64,000 nt of DNA from Prionace glauca (lineage: Eukaryota; Chordata; Chondrichthyes; Carcharhiniformes; Carcharhinidae), in the NCBI GenBank assembly GCA_037974335.1, contig CM075761.1, forward strand, positions 13,381,543-13,445,542, written 5' to 3'. Below the pieces are notes generated by a model. It made no database searches. It had not been told where the DNA came from and saw only the letters and a program-made list of their open reading frames with translations. Below are positions 42,193 to 52,401 of this stretch, one piece after another. The translations under genes and the position numbers were made by a program. The first letter of the stretch is position 1. Every line of letters starts with the position of its first letter.

Positions 42193-42809
42193 TTACCAAA
42201 ATATCAAATTGAAATCTAGCACCTGGTCTGGCTCATTTCCCAGCACCAAATCCAATATAGCCTCACCTCTAGTTGGCCTATCTACATACTGAGTCAAAAA
42301 ACCTTCCTGCACGCATTGTACAAAAACTGATCCCTCTAACGAGCTAGAGCTATAATAATTCCAGTCAATATTAGTAAAGTTAAAATCCCCCATAACAATT
42401 ACCCTATTACTTTCAATCCTAACCAGGATCGTCTCCGCAATCCTTTCCTCAACCTCTCCAGAACTTTTAGGAGGTCTATAAAAGACTCCCAACAGGGTGA
42501 CCTCTCCTCTCCTATTTCTAATCTCTGCCCATACTACCTCAACAGACAAGTCCTCATCAAACTTCCTCTCTGACACTGTGATACAATCCCTGACCAATAA
42601 TGCTACCCCCCTCTCCTACCTCCTTCTCTACTCCGACTAAAACATTTGAACTCCGGGATCTGCAGCAGCCATTCCTGCCCCTGCTCTATCCACGTCTGTG
42701 AAATGGCCACAACATCGAAGTCCCAGGTACTGATCCACGCTGCAAGTTCATCCACTTTATTGCGAATACTCCTCGCATTAAAGTATACGCATTTCAAACC
42801 CTGCTCCAC
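42193..42809 (-). CDS. CR1 ORF2 N-terminus, AP-type endonuclease
   Basis: Minus-strand frames 42809-42603 and 42597-42193 encode an exonuclease-endonuclease-phosphatase fold domain: LKCVYFNARSIRNKVDEL, the Glu-to-Gln altered AISQTWIEQG (usual SETW), LLGVFYRPPKSS, VIVMGDFNFTNIDW and VDRPTRGEAILDLVLGNEPD. A frameshift in a C/G run near 42600 separates the two frames. It nicks target DNA in active CR1 elements; here it is dead. The catalytic loop Glu is changed to Gln. Confidence 0.88.
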
Positions 42810-42898
42810 CCCACCCCTGCGATGCCGTGCATTGCAGTCCCCATCTATGCCCCCCTCACTTTCAACCCCTCTACTCAGGATCCCACCCCCCCTCTGAA

Positions 42899-44453
42899 TC
42901 AGTTTAAACCTCCCAGCATAGCCTTAGCAAATTTACCCCCCAGGATATTGGTCCCCCTCTGATTCAGGTGTAGACCATCCATAGACATAGAACCCTACAG
43001 TGCAGAAACAGGCCCTTCGGCCCATCGAGTCTGCACCGAACACAATCCCACCCATACCCTATCCCCATATCCCTACACATTTACCTGCTAATCCCTCTAA
43101 CCTACACATCCCAGGATACTAAGGGGCAATTTTAGCATAGCCAATGAACCTAACCCGCACATCTTTGGACTGTGGGAGGAAACCGGAGCACCCGGAGAAA
43201 ACCCACGCAGACACGAGGAGAATGTGCAAACTCCACACAGACAGTGACCCGAGCCAGGAATCGAACCCAGGACCCTGGAGCTGTGAAGCAGCAGTGCTAA
43301 CCACTGTGCTACCGTGCCGCCCTAGAGGTCCCTTTTATAGAGGTCCCACCTTCCCCAGAATGAGCCCCAATTGCTCAAGTACCTGAACCCCTTCCTCCTG
43401 CACCATCCCCTCAGCCATGAGTTCAAACTTTCCCTCTCTCTATTCCTCTCTAAACTATCCCGTGGCACAGGCAAGAGTCCGGAGATAACTACTCTGTCTG
43501 ACTTGGCCTTTAGCTTCCACCCCAACTCCATAAATCTCTGCTTCATGTCCCCTTCCCTTAACCTCCCTATGTCATGTGTCCCCACATGAACTGTAACTTG
43601 TGGTTGATCTCCCTTTCCCTTAAGAGTCCTGAATACCCTTTCTGATACATCCCGGACCCCAGCCCCTGATAGGCAACACACCAGCCCTGAGTCCCTACCT
43701 TTACTTCCAACTCTCTTATTCGTCCCTTTAACTGTGGAGTCCCCAATCACAAGGCCCAATCTTTTACAGCCCTTAACCACCTGAGCTTTCACACTAGGCT
43801 CACCCCCAGCAGCCTGCTCCCTTTGGCTATCCCCAGTTGATTCCTCCTCAACTGTAGCCTCCAGGACCGAAAACCTATTTTGGAGGGGAACAGCCCCAGG
43901 GGATTATCCCCCCGATTGCTTCTTTCCCCTCTTCCTGGCAGTAACCCAAGACTCATTTCTAGGAGTGACTATCTTTACCCAGAGGGTGGTGAGGGATTGG
44001 AATGCCCTGCCAGCTGCAGTTGTAAATGCACCTAGTTTGGGGGCGTTTAAAAGATCTGTGGATAGGTTTATGGATGAAAAGGGATTGGTTTAGGCTAGTG
44101 GGTCATTGTTTTGTAACTGGTCGGCGCAACATCGTGGGCCGAAGGGCCTGTTCTGCGCTGTAATGTTCTATGTTCTATGTTCTATGTTCTATCTCCTTAT
44201 AACTCCTATCGATGTCCGCCTCCGCCTCCCGAATTATGCGGAGTTCCTCTAACTCCATCTTCAGCTCCTCTACACGCTCCTCCAGTAGCTGCAATCTAAC
44301 ACACTTCCTACAAGTAAAATCACCTGAAACACTACTAGATTCCCTCACCACATGCATCCCACAGGAGATGCAGCTTACTGCCTGAACTGCTATCCCTGAA
44401 GCAATTACCAGCAGAAAAATAAAAAATATAATAAAAAAAAACTTCCCCCACAC
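42899..44453 (-). CDS. CR1 ORF1: zinc-binding, coiled coil and SGNH esterase domains
   Basis: The minus-strand frame starts at 44453 with a hydrophobic segment, then CISCGM...CRKC (two CxxC pairs), a coiled coil (LEERVEELKMELEELRI), a basic linker, and an SGNH hydrolase-like domain: LVIGDSTVKG (nucleophile Ser), VHVGTHDIG (GTND-type block) and, past the SINE insertion, DGLHLNQRG (catalytic Asp-x-x-His) ending FAKAMLGGLN. ORF1 of CR1 elements is known to carry such an esterase. One in-frame stop near 43905 and two insertions break it. Confidence 0.82.
42985..43322 (-). mobile_element. SINE-a inserted in CR1 ORF1
   Basis: Young complete SINE-a located just before the DGLHLN codons. A 15-base motif (complement of GAGGTCCCTTTTATA) is partly repeated at the right edge. 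Confidence 0.9.
43974..44188 (+). mobile_element. CR1-b tail inserted in CR1 ORF1
   Basis: Starts TTTACCCAGAGGGTGGTGAG, ends with ATGTTCT repeats. Flanking CTATC at 43969-43973 and 44189-44193 fits a 5-base target duplication. ORF1 continues on either side. Confidence 0.88.
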
Positions 44454-44534
44454 TTATAATTAGGTTAGAGGAGGTGGGAGGGTGGGATTCTCTACCAGTG
44501 TAGAGGATCGGGTATCCTCTCTACACTAATTTAT

Positions 44535-44775
44535 AGGGTTAATGTCAGGGGTAAGTTTTTCACTGAGAGGGTGGTGAATGAATGGAATCGGCTGCCGTCG
44601 CTGGTGGTAGAGGCGAACTAGGTAGGGTCTTTTAAAAGACTTCTGGATGAGTACATGGGATTCAATGGGATCGGGAGTTACAGATAGTTCTATGGCCTAG
44701 TAGGTATGGATAAGGTCGGCGCAACTTGTGGGCCGAAGTGCCTGTTTGTGCTGTAGTTTTTCTATGTTCTATCTA
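44535..44775 (+). mobile_element. CR1-a 3' end
   Basis: GGTAAGTTTTTCACTGAGAG to TGGGCCGAAGTGCCTGTTTG and TTCTATG tail; old enough to have substitutions. Confidence 0.88.
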
Positions 44776-45419
44776 TTACACAGTGCGATACCAGTGAGCC
44801 GCTGGGGAAGGGAGTAGTACTCAAAATTAATGACCTCCATTAATCAGAATGTGAAGAGCCTGACGGAAGGGATTATTGACAAAACGTGTTCTGAAATGAA
44901 CAGAGTGTCTATTTTGCAGAAACGCTTGACCTTGAAGAGGGAAGTCAGTAGAAGTTGCAGCAGAGAGTGAGGTTGGCAGCAAGGATGTGCATTGCCTGTG
45001 ACTGCGGCTGTTTGCTGTAAGTGTCGAAACACTCTTACCCACAGCCCATCCGAGACTCTGCAAAACGCACCAAGGGGCAGGTCGAGATTCTGACCCAGTT
45101 CGTCCTTCGGGTGGAAAATGACGTTCAAGCCAAAAAGTGGTTTCCTGCTTGAAGGGTTGAGGCGCTTCATGTTCAATGTTACCTGCAATGATCAAACGCT
45201 GGGACTCGGTGTGAAACTGCAGGTCGAGGAGTGTTTGGAACCTGGGGTGGTTTCGAGTAAACAGCGAACATGCTAGTTTGGAGAGATATGCAGCACAGAA
45301 ATATGACCTCCCCCCAACTCAGCCATGCCCACAAAGCTCCCTTTAATAAATTAGCCCCATTTGCCTGCCCTTGGCCCATTTCCCACTAAACCTTTCTCAA
45401 CCATTTACCTGTCCAAAAT
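44776..45419. other. No recognised feature
   Basis: Minus-strand frame 45195-44827 (122 codons) shows no domain I know. Left unannotated. Confidence 0.35.
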
Positions 45420-45645
45420 GTTATAGCTATCCCCACCCCTACACCCTTCTCTGGCAGCTGATTCCACATTACCACTACACTCTGCGTCACTTTAAAATCT
45501 ATACCCTCTCATCTTCAAGTTGTTTCCTCTAATTTTGCACTCTACTACCCTGGGGGGAAATACTTCCGCTGTTCACATTATAAATGTATCTAGTGATTTT
45601 ATAAACCACTATAAGGTAATGGGTGTGATAAGAAATAATCATTTT
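45420..45645 (-). mobile_element. Old CR1 fragment
   Basis: The complement resembles the CR1 C-terminal end (GCAGCTGATTCCACATTACC, TACCCTCTCATCTTCAAGTT). Strongly diverged. Confidence 0.55.
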
Positions 45646-45671
45646 GTTTTTTTTCACATTTGTCTCACAAA

Positions 45672-46255
45672 TAGAACATAGAACATAAAACACAAAACAA
45701 ACAAGCCCTTCGGCCCACGAGTTGCGCCGATCACATCAACACCTACCAACCTACAGACCTATCTATAACCCTCAATCTCATTAAACCCTATATACTCATC
45801 CAGAAGTCTTTTAAAAGACCCCAGCGAGTTCGCCTCCACCACTACTGACGGCAGCCGATTCCATTCACTCACCACCCTCTGAGTAAAACACTTACCCCTA
45901 ACATCACTTCTGAACTTCCCTCCCTGCACCTTAAATCTGTGTCCTCTCGTAGCAACCATGTCAACCCGGGGAAATAGCCTCTGAGAGTCCAGCCTATCTA
46001 TTCCTCTCAACATTCCTCTCCAGGGAAAAGAGTCCCAGCTCCCTCAACCTAACTTCATAAGGCATGCCTCCCAGTCCAGGCAACATCCTTGTAAATCTCC
46101 ACTGTACCCTCTCAATAGCTTCTACATCTTTCCTACAGTGAGGCGACCAGAACTGCGCACAATACTCTAAATGAGGCCTGACAAAGGTCTTATAAAGTTG
46201 CAGCATTACCTCCCGACTCCTAAACTCAATCCCTCCATTAATGAAGGCCAGTATA
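45672..46255 (-). mobile_element. CR1-a LINE 3' end
   Basis: Tail AGAACATAGAACATAAAACA, C-terminal coding region in two frames (46013-45759 and 46320-45994) because about 40 bases are deleted near 46013 between CTCAACATT and CCTCTCCAGGG. Confidence 0.9.
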
Positions 46256-47286
46256 GGGGTATAGAATATAAGAGTAGGAGTCTGATGTTGCAGTTGTATA
46301 GAACGTTGGTTAGGCCTCACCTGGAGTACTGCGTCCAGTTCTGGTCGCCATACTACCGGAAGGATGTAGAGATCCTGGAGAGAGTGCAGAGGAGATTTAC
46401 CAGGATGTTGCCTGGTATGGAAGGGCTGTCTTACGAGGAAAGATTGAATGCACTTGGGCTGTTTTCCCTTGAGAGACGTCGGCTGAGGGGGGATCTAATA
46501 GAGGTTTATAAGATTATGAAGGGGACAGATAGAGTAGATGTTGATAAGCTTTTTCCGCTATTAGAAATGGATAGAACGAGGGGTCACGGGCTTTGGTTGA
46601 GGGGGGCTAGATATAAGACTAATATTAGAGGGCATTTTTTTCACACAAAGGGTAGTGGGGATGTGGAATGCACTGCCGAGTAAGGTGGTGGAAGCAGGCA
46701 CGCTAGGGTTGTTCAAGAGTCACTTGGACAGCCACATGAGCGGTCTACATATAAGGGGATATAGCAGGCCTTACTAAACATTGTAGGCTTGGGGTCAGTT
46801 TTAGCCTCAGGGATATAGAGTCTTTTAATAATGAAATTTTTATCCACAGGCATTTAAGTCCAGCAAGGGGCATGCGGGCGGCAGATTGTGGTGGGCTGCT
46901 CTTGGATATTGCTTCGGGAGTTTCCTACTGCTTCATGTCGTTGGTGTGCGTAAACTGGACCATCTCGAGGGCATCATGACAGCTCAGAGGCTATCTCTGT
47001 TGCTGTGCGGACACATGGATTTGGGCCTGTGTCCGTGGGAGTTTGTGCGTTCTCCCCGTGGTTGCGTGGGTTTCCTCCGGGTACTCCGGTTTCCTCCCAC
47101 ATCCCAAAAATGTGCTTTTAGGCTAATGGATTGGGTAACAAATTGTCCCTATATTGGACCTCCCTGATCCTCACACATTAGGCATAGACTAGAATCATGA
47201 ATAGGTCACTGACCATGGGACGGCGGCGCGGGCTCGTTGGGCCGAAGGGCCTGTTTCACGTGCTGTGTTGTTCTTTGTTGTTCTTA
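46256..47286 (+). mobile_element. CR1-d composite LINE 3' end (longest coding part)
   Basis: Coding end [55 protein letters not shown] to about 46770, with a frameshift near 46640. Then the CR1-d UTR (GGCATTTAAGTCCAGCAAGG; CTGCTTCATGTCGTTGGTGT), SINE-like core (46995-47110) and GGGCCGAAGGGCCTGTTTCA with TTGTTCTTTG tail. It joins the preceding CR1-a head to head. Confidence 0.87.
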
Positions 47287-48392
47287 GTACACCATACGCC
47301 TTCTTGACCACCTGTGAGGCCGATTTAAGAGACCTGTGGACCCGGACCCGCAAGTTCGCTGATGACACGAAGGTCGGTGGTGTTGTGGATGGTTTGGAAG
47401 GATGTCAAAAGTTGCAGCAGGACATAGATAGGATGCAGGAATGGGCAGAGAAGTGGCACATGGACTTCAACGCGGATAAATGTGTAGTCGTCCATTTCGG
47501 CAGAACCAACGGGATGAACGAGTACACTATCAAGGGCAGGAGTCTTAGTAGCGTTGAAGAGCAGAAGGATCTCGGGGTCCGGGTCCACAGGACTCTTAAA
47601 TCGGCCTCGCAGGTGGAGGAGGTGGTCAAGAAGGCGTATGGTGTACTGGCCTTCATTAATCGAGGGATTGCGTTTAGGAGTCGGGAGGTAATGCTGCAAC
47701 TTTACAGGACCCTTGTCAGGCCTCATTTGGAGTACTGTGCGCAGTTCTGGTCGCCTCACTATAGGAAAGACGTAGAAGCTATTGAAAGGGTGCAGAGGAG
47801 ATTTACAAGGATGTTGCCTGGACTGGGAGGCATGCCTTATGAAGATAGGTTGAGGGAGCTGGGACTCTTTTCCCTGGAGAGGCGAAGGTTGAGAGGCGAC
47901 CTGATAGAAGTTTATAAAATGTTGAGAGGAATAGATAGGGTGGACTCTCAGAGGCTATTTCCCTGGGTTGAAATGGTCGCTACGAGAGGACACAGATTTA
48001 AGGTGCGGGGAGGGAAGTACAGAGGTGATGTTAGGGGTAAGTTTTTCACTCAGAGGGTGGTGAGTGAATGGAATCGGCTGCCGTCATCGGTGGTGGAGGC
48101 AAACTCGCTGGGGTCTTTTAAAAGACTTCTGGATGAGTATATGGGGTTTAATGGGATTGGGGGTTATAGATAGGTCTATAGATTGGTGGGGTTGATGTGA
48201 TCGGCGCAACTCGAGGGCCGAAGGGCCTGTTTGTGCTGTAATGTTCTATGTTCTATGTTCTGCCCTTGATAGTGTACTCGTTCATCCCATTGGTTCTGCC
48301 AAAATGGACGATTACACATTTATCCGCTATGAAGTCCATCTGCCACTTCTCCGCCCCGTCCTGCATCCTATCTATGTGCTGCTGCACATTAA
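47287..48392 (-). mobile_element. CR1-a LINE fragment split by antisense CR1-a
   Basis: Minus-strand CR1-a RT pieces at 47287-47351 (AGTACACCATACGCCTTCTT) and 48264-48392 (GTACTCGTTCATCCCATTGG). In the intact copy at 15.7 kb these lie about 40 bases apart, so the insertion removed some target sequence. Confidence 0.85.
47352..48263 (+). mobile_element. CR1-a LINE inserted antisense in CR1-a
   Basis: Encodes from KFADDTKVGGVVDGLEGCQK to MGFNGIGGYR without a break (open through 48173), then 3' UTR GAGGGCCGAAGGGCCTGTTT and ATGTTCT tail. 5' truncation falls in RT. Young copy. Confidence 0.93.
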
Positions 48393-48686
48393 CAGGTTCA
48401 CATTAACACTGCAGTGAAGTTACTGTGAAAATCCCCGAAACACTAGGCTTCAGCGCCTGCTCGGTGTACACGAAAGGACAATATAGCATGGTTAATACAC
48501 CTAAAAAGCATGCCTTTCGGCCTGTGGGACCTAACCTGCATGTCTTTCGCACTGCTGCCTCACAGCCTCAAAGGCTGGGTTTGATTCCCGGCTGGGGTGA
48601 CTGTCTGTGTAGAGCGTGCACACAGGAATTGAACTCAGGTCACTGGAACTGTGAGGCAACAGTGGTAATCACTGTGCCACCCTCTT
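48393..48686 (-). mobile_element. SINE-c
   Basis: Minus-strand SINE with a distinct 3' end (ACTGCAGTGAAGTTACTGTG), B box complement (GGGTTTGATTCCCGG region in local inversion) and head ATCACTGTGCCACCC. Confidence 0.7.
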
Positions 48687-48807
48687 TTCGCACTGAATCA
48701 TATTGACTCACAACTTTTTTGATAAGTTTCCTTCTCAATTCAACTGGAATATACCATGCAAATTGCAAAAGAACATAATGATCAGGCCTTAAGTAATTCT
48801 TTTGCAC

Positions 48808-49790
48808 AGAAGACCTTGGAGGGAGTGCAGAGAAGGTTCACCAGGCTGATGCCGGAGATGAGGGGGTGAGCCTATGAGGAGAGATTGAATAGCCTGGATC
48901 TGTACTCGTTGGAGCTTAGAAGGCTGAGAGGACACCTTATAGAGACATATAAGATAATGAAGGGGATGGATAGGGTCGAGGTAGAGAGATCCTTCCCGCT
49001 TAGAAAGTGTCCAACGAGGGGCAGACACGCGATGGGTCGTACTGGGGCTGCTCTTGGTTGTTCGAGATTGGCCTAGTGCTTCATGTCGTTAGTGTGTGCC
49101 TAAACTGGACCAGATACTGGGCAACACGGAAGCTCAGTGACTATCACTGATTGCTGTGCAGACACATGGACTTTGGCCGGTCTCTGTGGGAGTTTGCGCA
49201 TTCTCCCCGTGCTTGCGTGGGTTTTCTCCGGGTGCTCCGGTTTCCTCCCACACCCCAAAGATGTGCTATTCGGCTGATTGGCAGTAATAAATTGTCCCTA
49301 AATTAGTTTCCGTCAATGTGGATGGCCATAAAACAATAGATAAGAATCATGGAAGGGGGGGGGGGGGAGAGGGGGCACTGGGAGTGTTAAAATGGCGGCG
49401 CGGGCTCGTTGGGCCGAAGAGCCTGTTTCCCGGGCTGTTTTGTTCTTTGTTCTTTCTTTTTTGTTCTATGATAGCAGAATTAGAATGCACAGCCTCAAAA
49501 TAATGGGGGGGGGGGGGGTGCGTGCAGATTAGATCGGAGTTGAGGAGGAACTTCTTCACTCAAAGCGTGGCGAGTCTCTGGAATTCTCTGTCAATTGAAG
49601 TGGTGGAGGCTACCTCGCTAAATATATTTAAGTCACGGGTAGACAGGTTTCTGATAGACATGGGAATTAACGGTTATGGGGAGAAAGTGGGAAAATGGAA
49701 TTGATCCACTTCAGATCAGCCATGATCCTATTGAATGGCGGGGCAGACTCGAGGGGCTGGGTGGCCTACTCCTGCTCCTATTTCTTATGT
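48808..49790 (+). mobile_element. CR1-c LINE 3' end, interrupted
   Basis: Parts 48808-49009 (GAGGGAGTGCAGAGAAGGTT; GGAGCTTAGAAGGCTGAGAG) and 49469-49790 (GATAGCAGAATTAGAATGCA; TTGAGGAGGAACTTCTTCAC) with a CR1-d insert between. Confidence 0.88.
49010..49468 (+). mobile_element. CR1-d 3' UTR inserted in CR1-c
   Basis: Starts at TGTCCAACGAGGGGCAGACA, contains the SINE-like core and a G run (49357-49367), and ends with a GTTCTTT tail. Confidence 0.87.
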
Positions 49791-50039
49791 AAGACCTTAA
49801 ATCAAATTTGGACTAACTGTGCACATTTGGGCTCCTGTATAGTACAAAATGGAAATTGTGACATTGCTATTAGCACAAACATGATTTTTGAGAACGATAG
49901 CAGGACAGAAATGTCATAAAATAACAGGAAAGGAAAAACACGCTGTTTTTTTTAGGCAGACAAGAAGGTAAATCCGAGAATGATAGAATAGATGTCTTAA
50001 AAATGGATCAGTAGCACCTTCTCAATTACGATTATCTGT

Positions 50040-50072
50040 TTCCGCGGGGGCGGGGGGTGGGGGGGGGGGGAT
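50040..50072. repeat. G-rich run
   Basis: Nearly pure G with few interruptions; G-quadruplex potential. Confidence 0.85.
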
Positions 50073-50077
50073 GACCC

Positions 50078-51450
50078 AGTGGTGTTATTGCAAGCCTATT
50101 AACCCAAATGCACAGCTCTGGGGATACGGGTTCGAATCCCGGCATGGGAGTTGATGCAATCTGAACTCAGTAAAAAAATATCTGGAATGAAGATGGTAAA
50201 TATTCGTCATGGAGTTCGGTTACGAGTGGTGTGCCTCAGGGATCTGTTTTGGGGCCACTGCTGTTTGTAATTTTTATTAATGATCTGGATGAGGGTATAG
50301 TTGGGTGGATTAGTAAGTTTGCTGATGACACCAAAGTCGGAGGTGTGGTAGATTGTGAGGAAGGGTGTCATAGTTTGCAGGGTGACTTAGAAAGGTTGCA
50401 GAGCTGGGCCAAGAGGTGGCGGATGGAGTTTAATGCGGAGAAGTGTGAGGTAATTCACTTTGGTAGGAATAACAGATGTGTTGAGTATAGGGCTAACGGG
50501 AGGACTTTGAATAGTGTGGAGGAGCAGAGGGATCTAGGTGTATGTGTACAAAGATCCCTGAAAGTTGGGAATCAAGCAGATAAGGTTGTTAAGAAGGCAT
50601 ACGGTGTCTTGGCGTTTATTGGTAGGGGGATTGAATTTAGGAGTCGCAGCGTCATGATGCAACTGTACACATCTCTAGTGCGGCCACACTTGGCGTTTTG
50701 TGTGCAGTTCTGGTCCCCACATTACAGGAAGGATGTAAAGGCTTTGGAGAGGGTGCAGAGGAGGTTTACCAGGATGTTGCCTGGTATGGAGGAGAGATCC
50801 TATGAGGAGAGACTGAGAGATTTGGGGTTGTTTTCGCTGGAAAGAAGGCGGCTAAGAGGGGACCTTATTGAAACATATAAGATGATTAGAGGTTTAGACA
50901 GGGTAGATAGTGATAGCCTTTTTCCTAGGATGGAGAAAGCTAGCACGAGGGGGCACGACTTTAAATTAAGGGGGCGGGGGTAGGTATAGGACTGATGTCA
51001 GGGGTAGGTTCTTTACCCAGAGGGTGGTGAGGGACTGGAATGCCCTGCCAGCTGCAGTTGTAAATGCGCCTAGTTTGGGGGCGTTTAAGAGATCTGTGGA
51101 TAGGTTTATGGACGAAAAGGGATTGGTTTAGATTAGTGGGTTAGTGTTGTTGTTTTGTTAAAAGCTGGTCGGCGCAACATCGTGGGCCGAAGGGCCTGTT
51201 CTGCGCTGTAATGTTCTATGTTCTATGTACTGATGACCATGAAACCATTGTTGATTGTCGGGAAAGGAACCATCTGCTTCAATCATGCCCTTTCAGGAAG
51301 GAAGCCTGCCATCCTTACCCGGTCTGGCCTACTTGCAACTTTAAAGCCACGGCAATGTGCTTGACTTCGTATTGCCCTCCCATTGCAAGCAGGGATGGAC
51401 AGTAAATGTCGATAAGCCAGCAGCGCCCATGTCCAACGAATGTTTAAAAA
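50078..51450 (+). mobile_element. SINE-D with tRNA head, interrupted by CR1-b
   Basis: Head with CAGTGGTGTTATTGCAAG and B box GGGTTCGAATCCC (50128-50140), then CTGGAATGA at 50182; the body resumes at 51229 (CTGATGACCATGAAACCATT) and ends TCCAACGAATG. This shows that the headless SINE-D pieces elsewhere are parts of a tRNA-derived SINE. Confidence 0.82.
50196..51228 (+). mobile_element. CR1-b LINE, RT C-terminal half
   Basis: Encodes PQGSVLGPLLFVIFINDLDE, KFADDTKVGG, through RRRLRGDLIETYKMI, open for 250 codons (50231-50983), then a frameshift in a G run near 50975. 3' UTR and ATGTTCT tail at 51205-51228. Nested in SINE-D. Confidence 0.93.
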
Positions 51451-51454
51451 TGTA

Positions 51455-51960
51455 GATCATTAAACATTAAAAAAATAAAGTCTTTCCAGAGCACTAATTA
51501 TGCAAGCATCCAATACTACTCTGGCCTATAATCGAGAAACAATATTATTTGTATTCTATCCTTTGGGTGCTGTGGCACTCAAACGGTGAATGTTGTGTTC
51601 ATAGTTTCCACAACACAGCTCGTCATAGTTTCCACCGACTTAGAAAGGCCCAACTAAATGAGACGCATTGTGTCCACTGCGTCTTCAGGAGTTAGCCAGC
51701 GAGACATTGCACAAGGAAATTCCGACCAAGATGTCCGAAAAATCTTTATCTCATTTTGCAAATACTGCGGTTTCACTGTGAGTCAGAGGCGGGTAGGAAT
51801 TTTAAATGGAATCAATTTTATAAACCAGGATGAAAGTTTTCTACACGGAAAACGTGAGCCAGTGGAGGCATTTGACCTGATCATATCTGTTCGTTAACTG
51901 TCTCCACCGATTAAGAGAGAAACATAAGTGGAACCCATAGTGGTTACAAAGGAAAATGAG
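51455..51960. other. No recognised feature
   Basis: An ATG frame at 51658-51897 (79 codons) has no recognisable domain and no leader-type donor. Nothing else seen. Confidence 0.35.
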
Positions 51961-51964
51961 ATTA

Positions 51965-52290
51965 TGCAATGAATGACACTGCTGCCTCACAGCGCGGGTT
52001 CGATGCGCGGTTTGGATGACTCTCAGTGTGGAGTGTGCATGTTCTCCCCCCGTCTGTCTGCGTTTCCTCTGGTTGCTCCGGTTTGCTCCGAAAGACTTGA
52101 TGATTTGGTGCATTGGCGATGCTAAAAATTCTCCCTCAGTGTAAGAACATAAGAAATAGGAGCAGGAGTAGGCCAACTAGCACTTCGAGCCTGCCCCGTC
52201 ATTCAACAAGATGATGGCTGATCTGACCAGTCGCCAGAGTGTGGAGACTCGGGGATTTTTCACTGTAACTCCATTGCAGTATTAATTTCA
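51965..52290 (+). mobile_element. SINE-c, interrupted
   Basis: Head and core 51965-52141 (GGGTTCGATGCGCGG; GCATTGGCGATGCTAAAAAT), 3' end 52229-52290 (GTGTGGAGACTCGGGGATTT, CCATTGCAGTATTAAT). Confidence 0.75.
52142..52228 (-). mobile_element. CR1-c tail inserted in SINE-c
   Basis: TAAGAACATAAGAAATAGGA, GCCTGCCCCGTCATTCAACA; only the last 87 bases of CR1-c. Confidence 0.87.
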
Positions 52291-52401
52291 GCATTTTTGA
52301 GACAGAAATAAATTAAATTTTAAATCCAGGCACCGTTTATTTTTAAGAGGTGGCTTCGGATATTTCAAGAATCGGTGGTAATGTGACAATAACCTCTCCA
52401 G

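Larger units (their letters stand above)
42190..44520 (-). mobile_element. CR1 LINE 5' half: 5' UTR, ORF1 and endonuclease, no RT
   Basis: Read on the minus strand from 44520: 5' UTR, ORF1 (start 44453, stop TGA at 42901-42899) and the start of ORF2 (endonuclease 42809-42193), then the element ends before RT. It is interrupted by a CR1-b piece (43974-44188) and a SINE-a (42985-43322). Most CR1 copies lose the 5' end; here the 3' part is missing. Confidence 0.88.

Noticed and set aside
44827-45195. 122-codon minus-strand frame
   Set aside because: No recognisable domain, no repeat match I can name; could be chance. Left as unrecognised.
51658-51897. Possible leader or short gene upstream of copy D
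   Set aside because: No GTGAGA-type donor after a hydrophobic core; does not resemble the family leaders.
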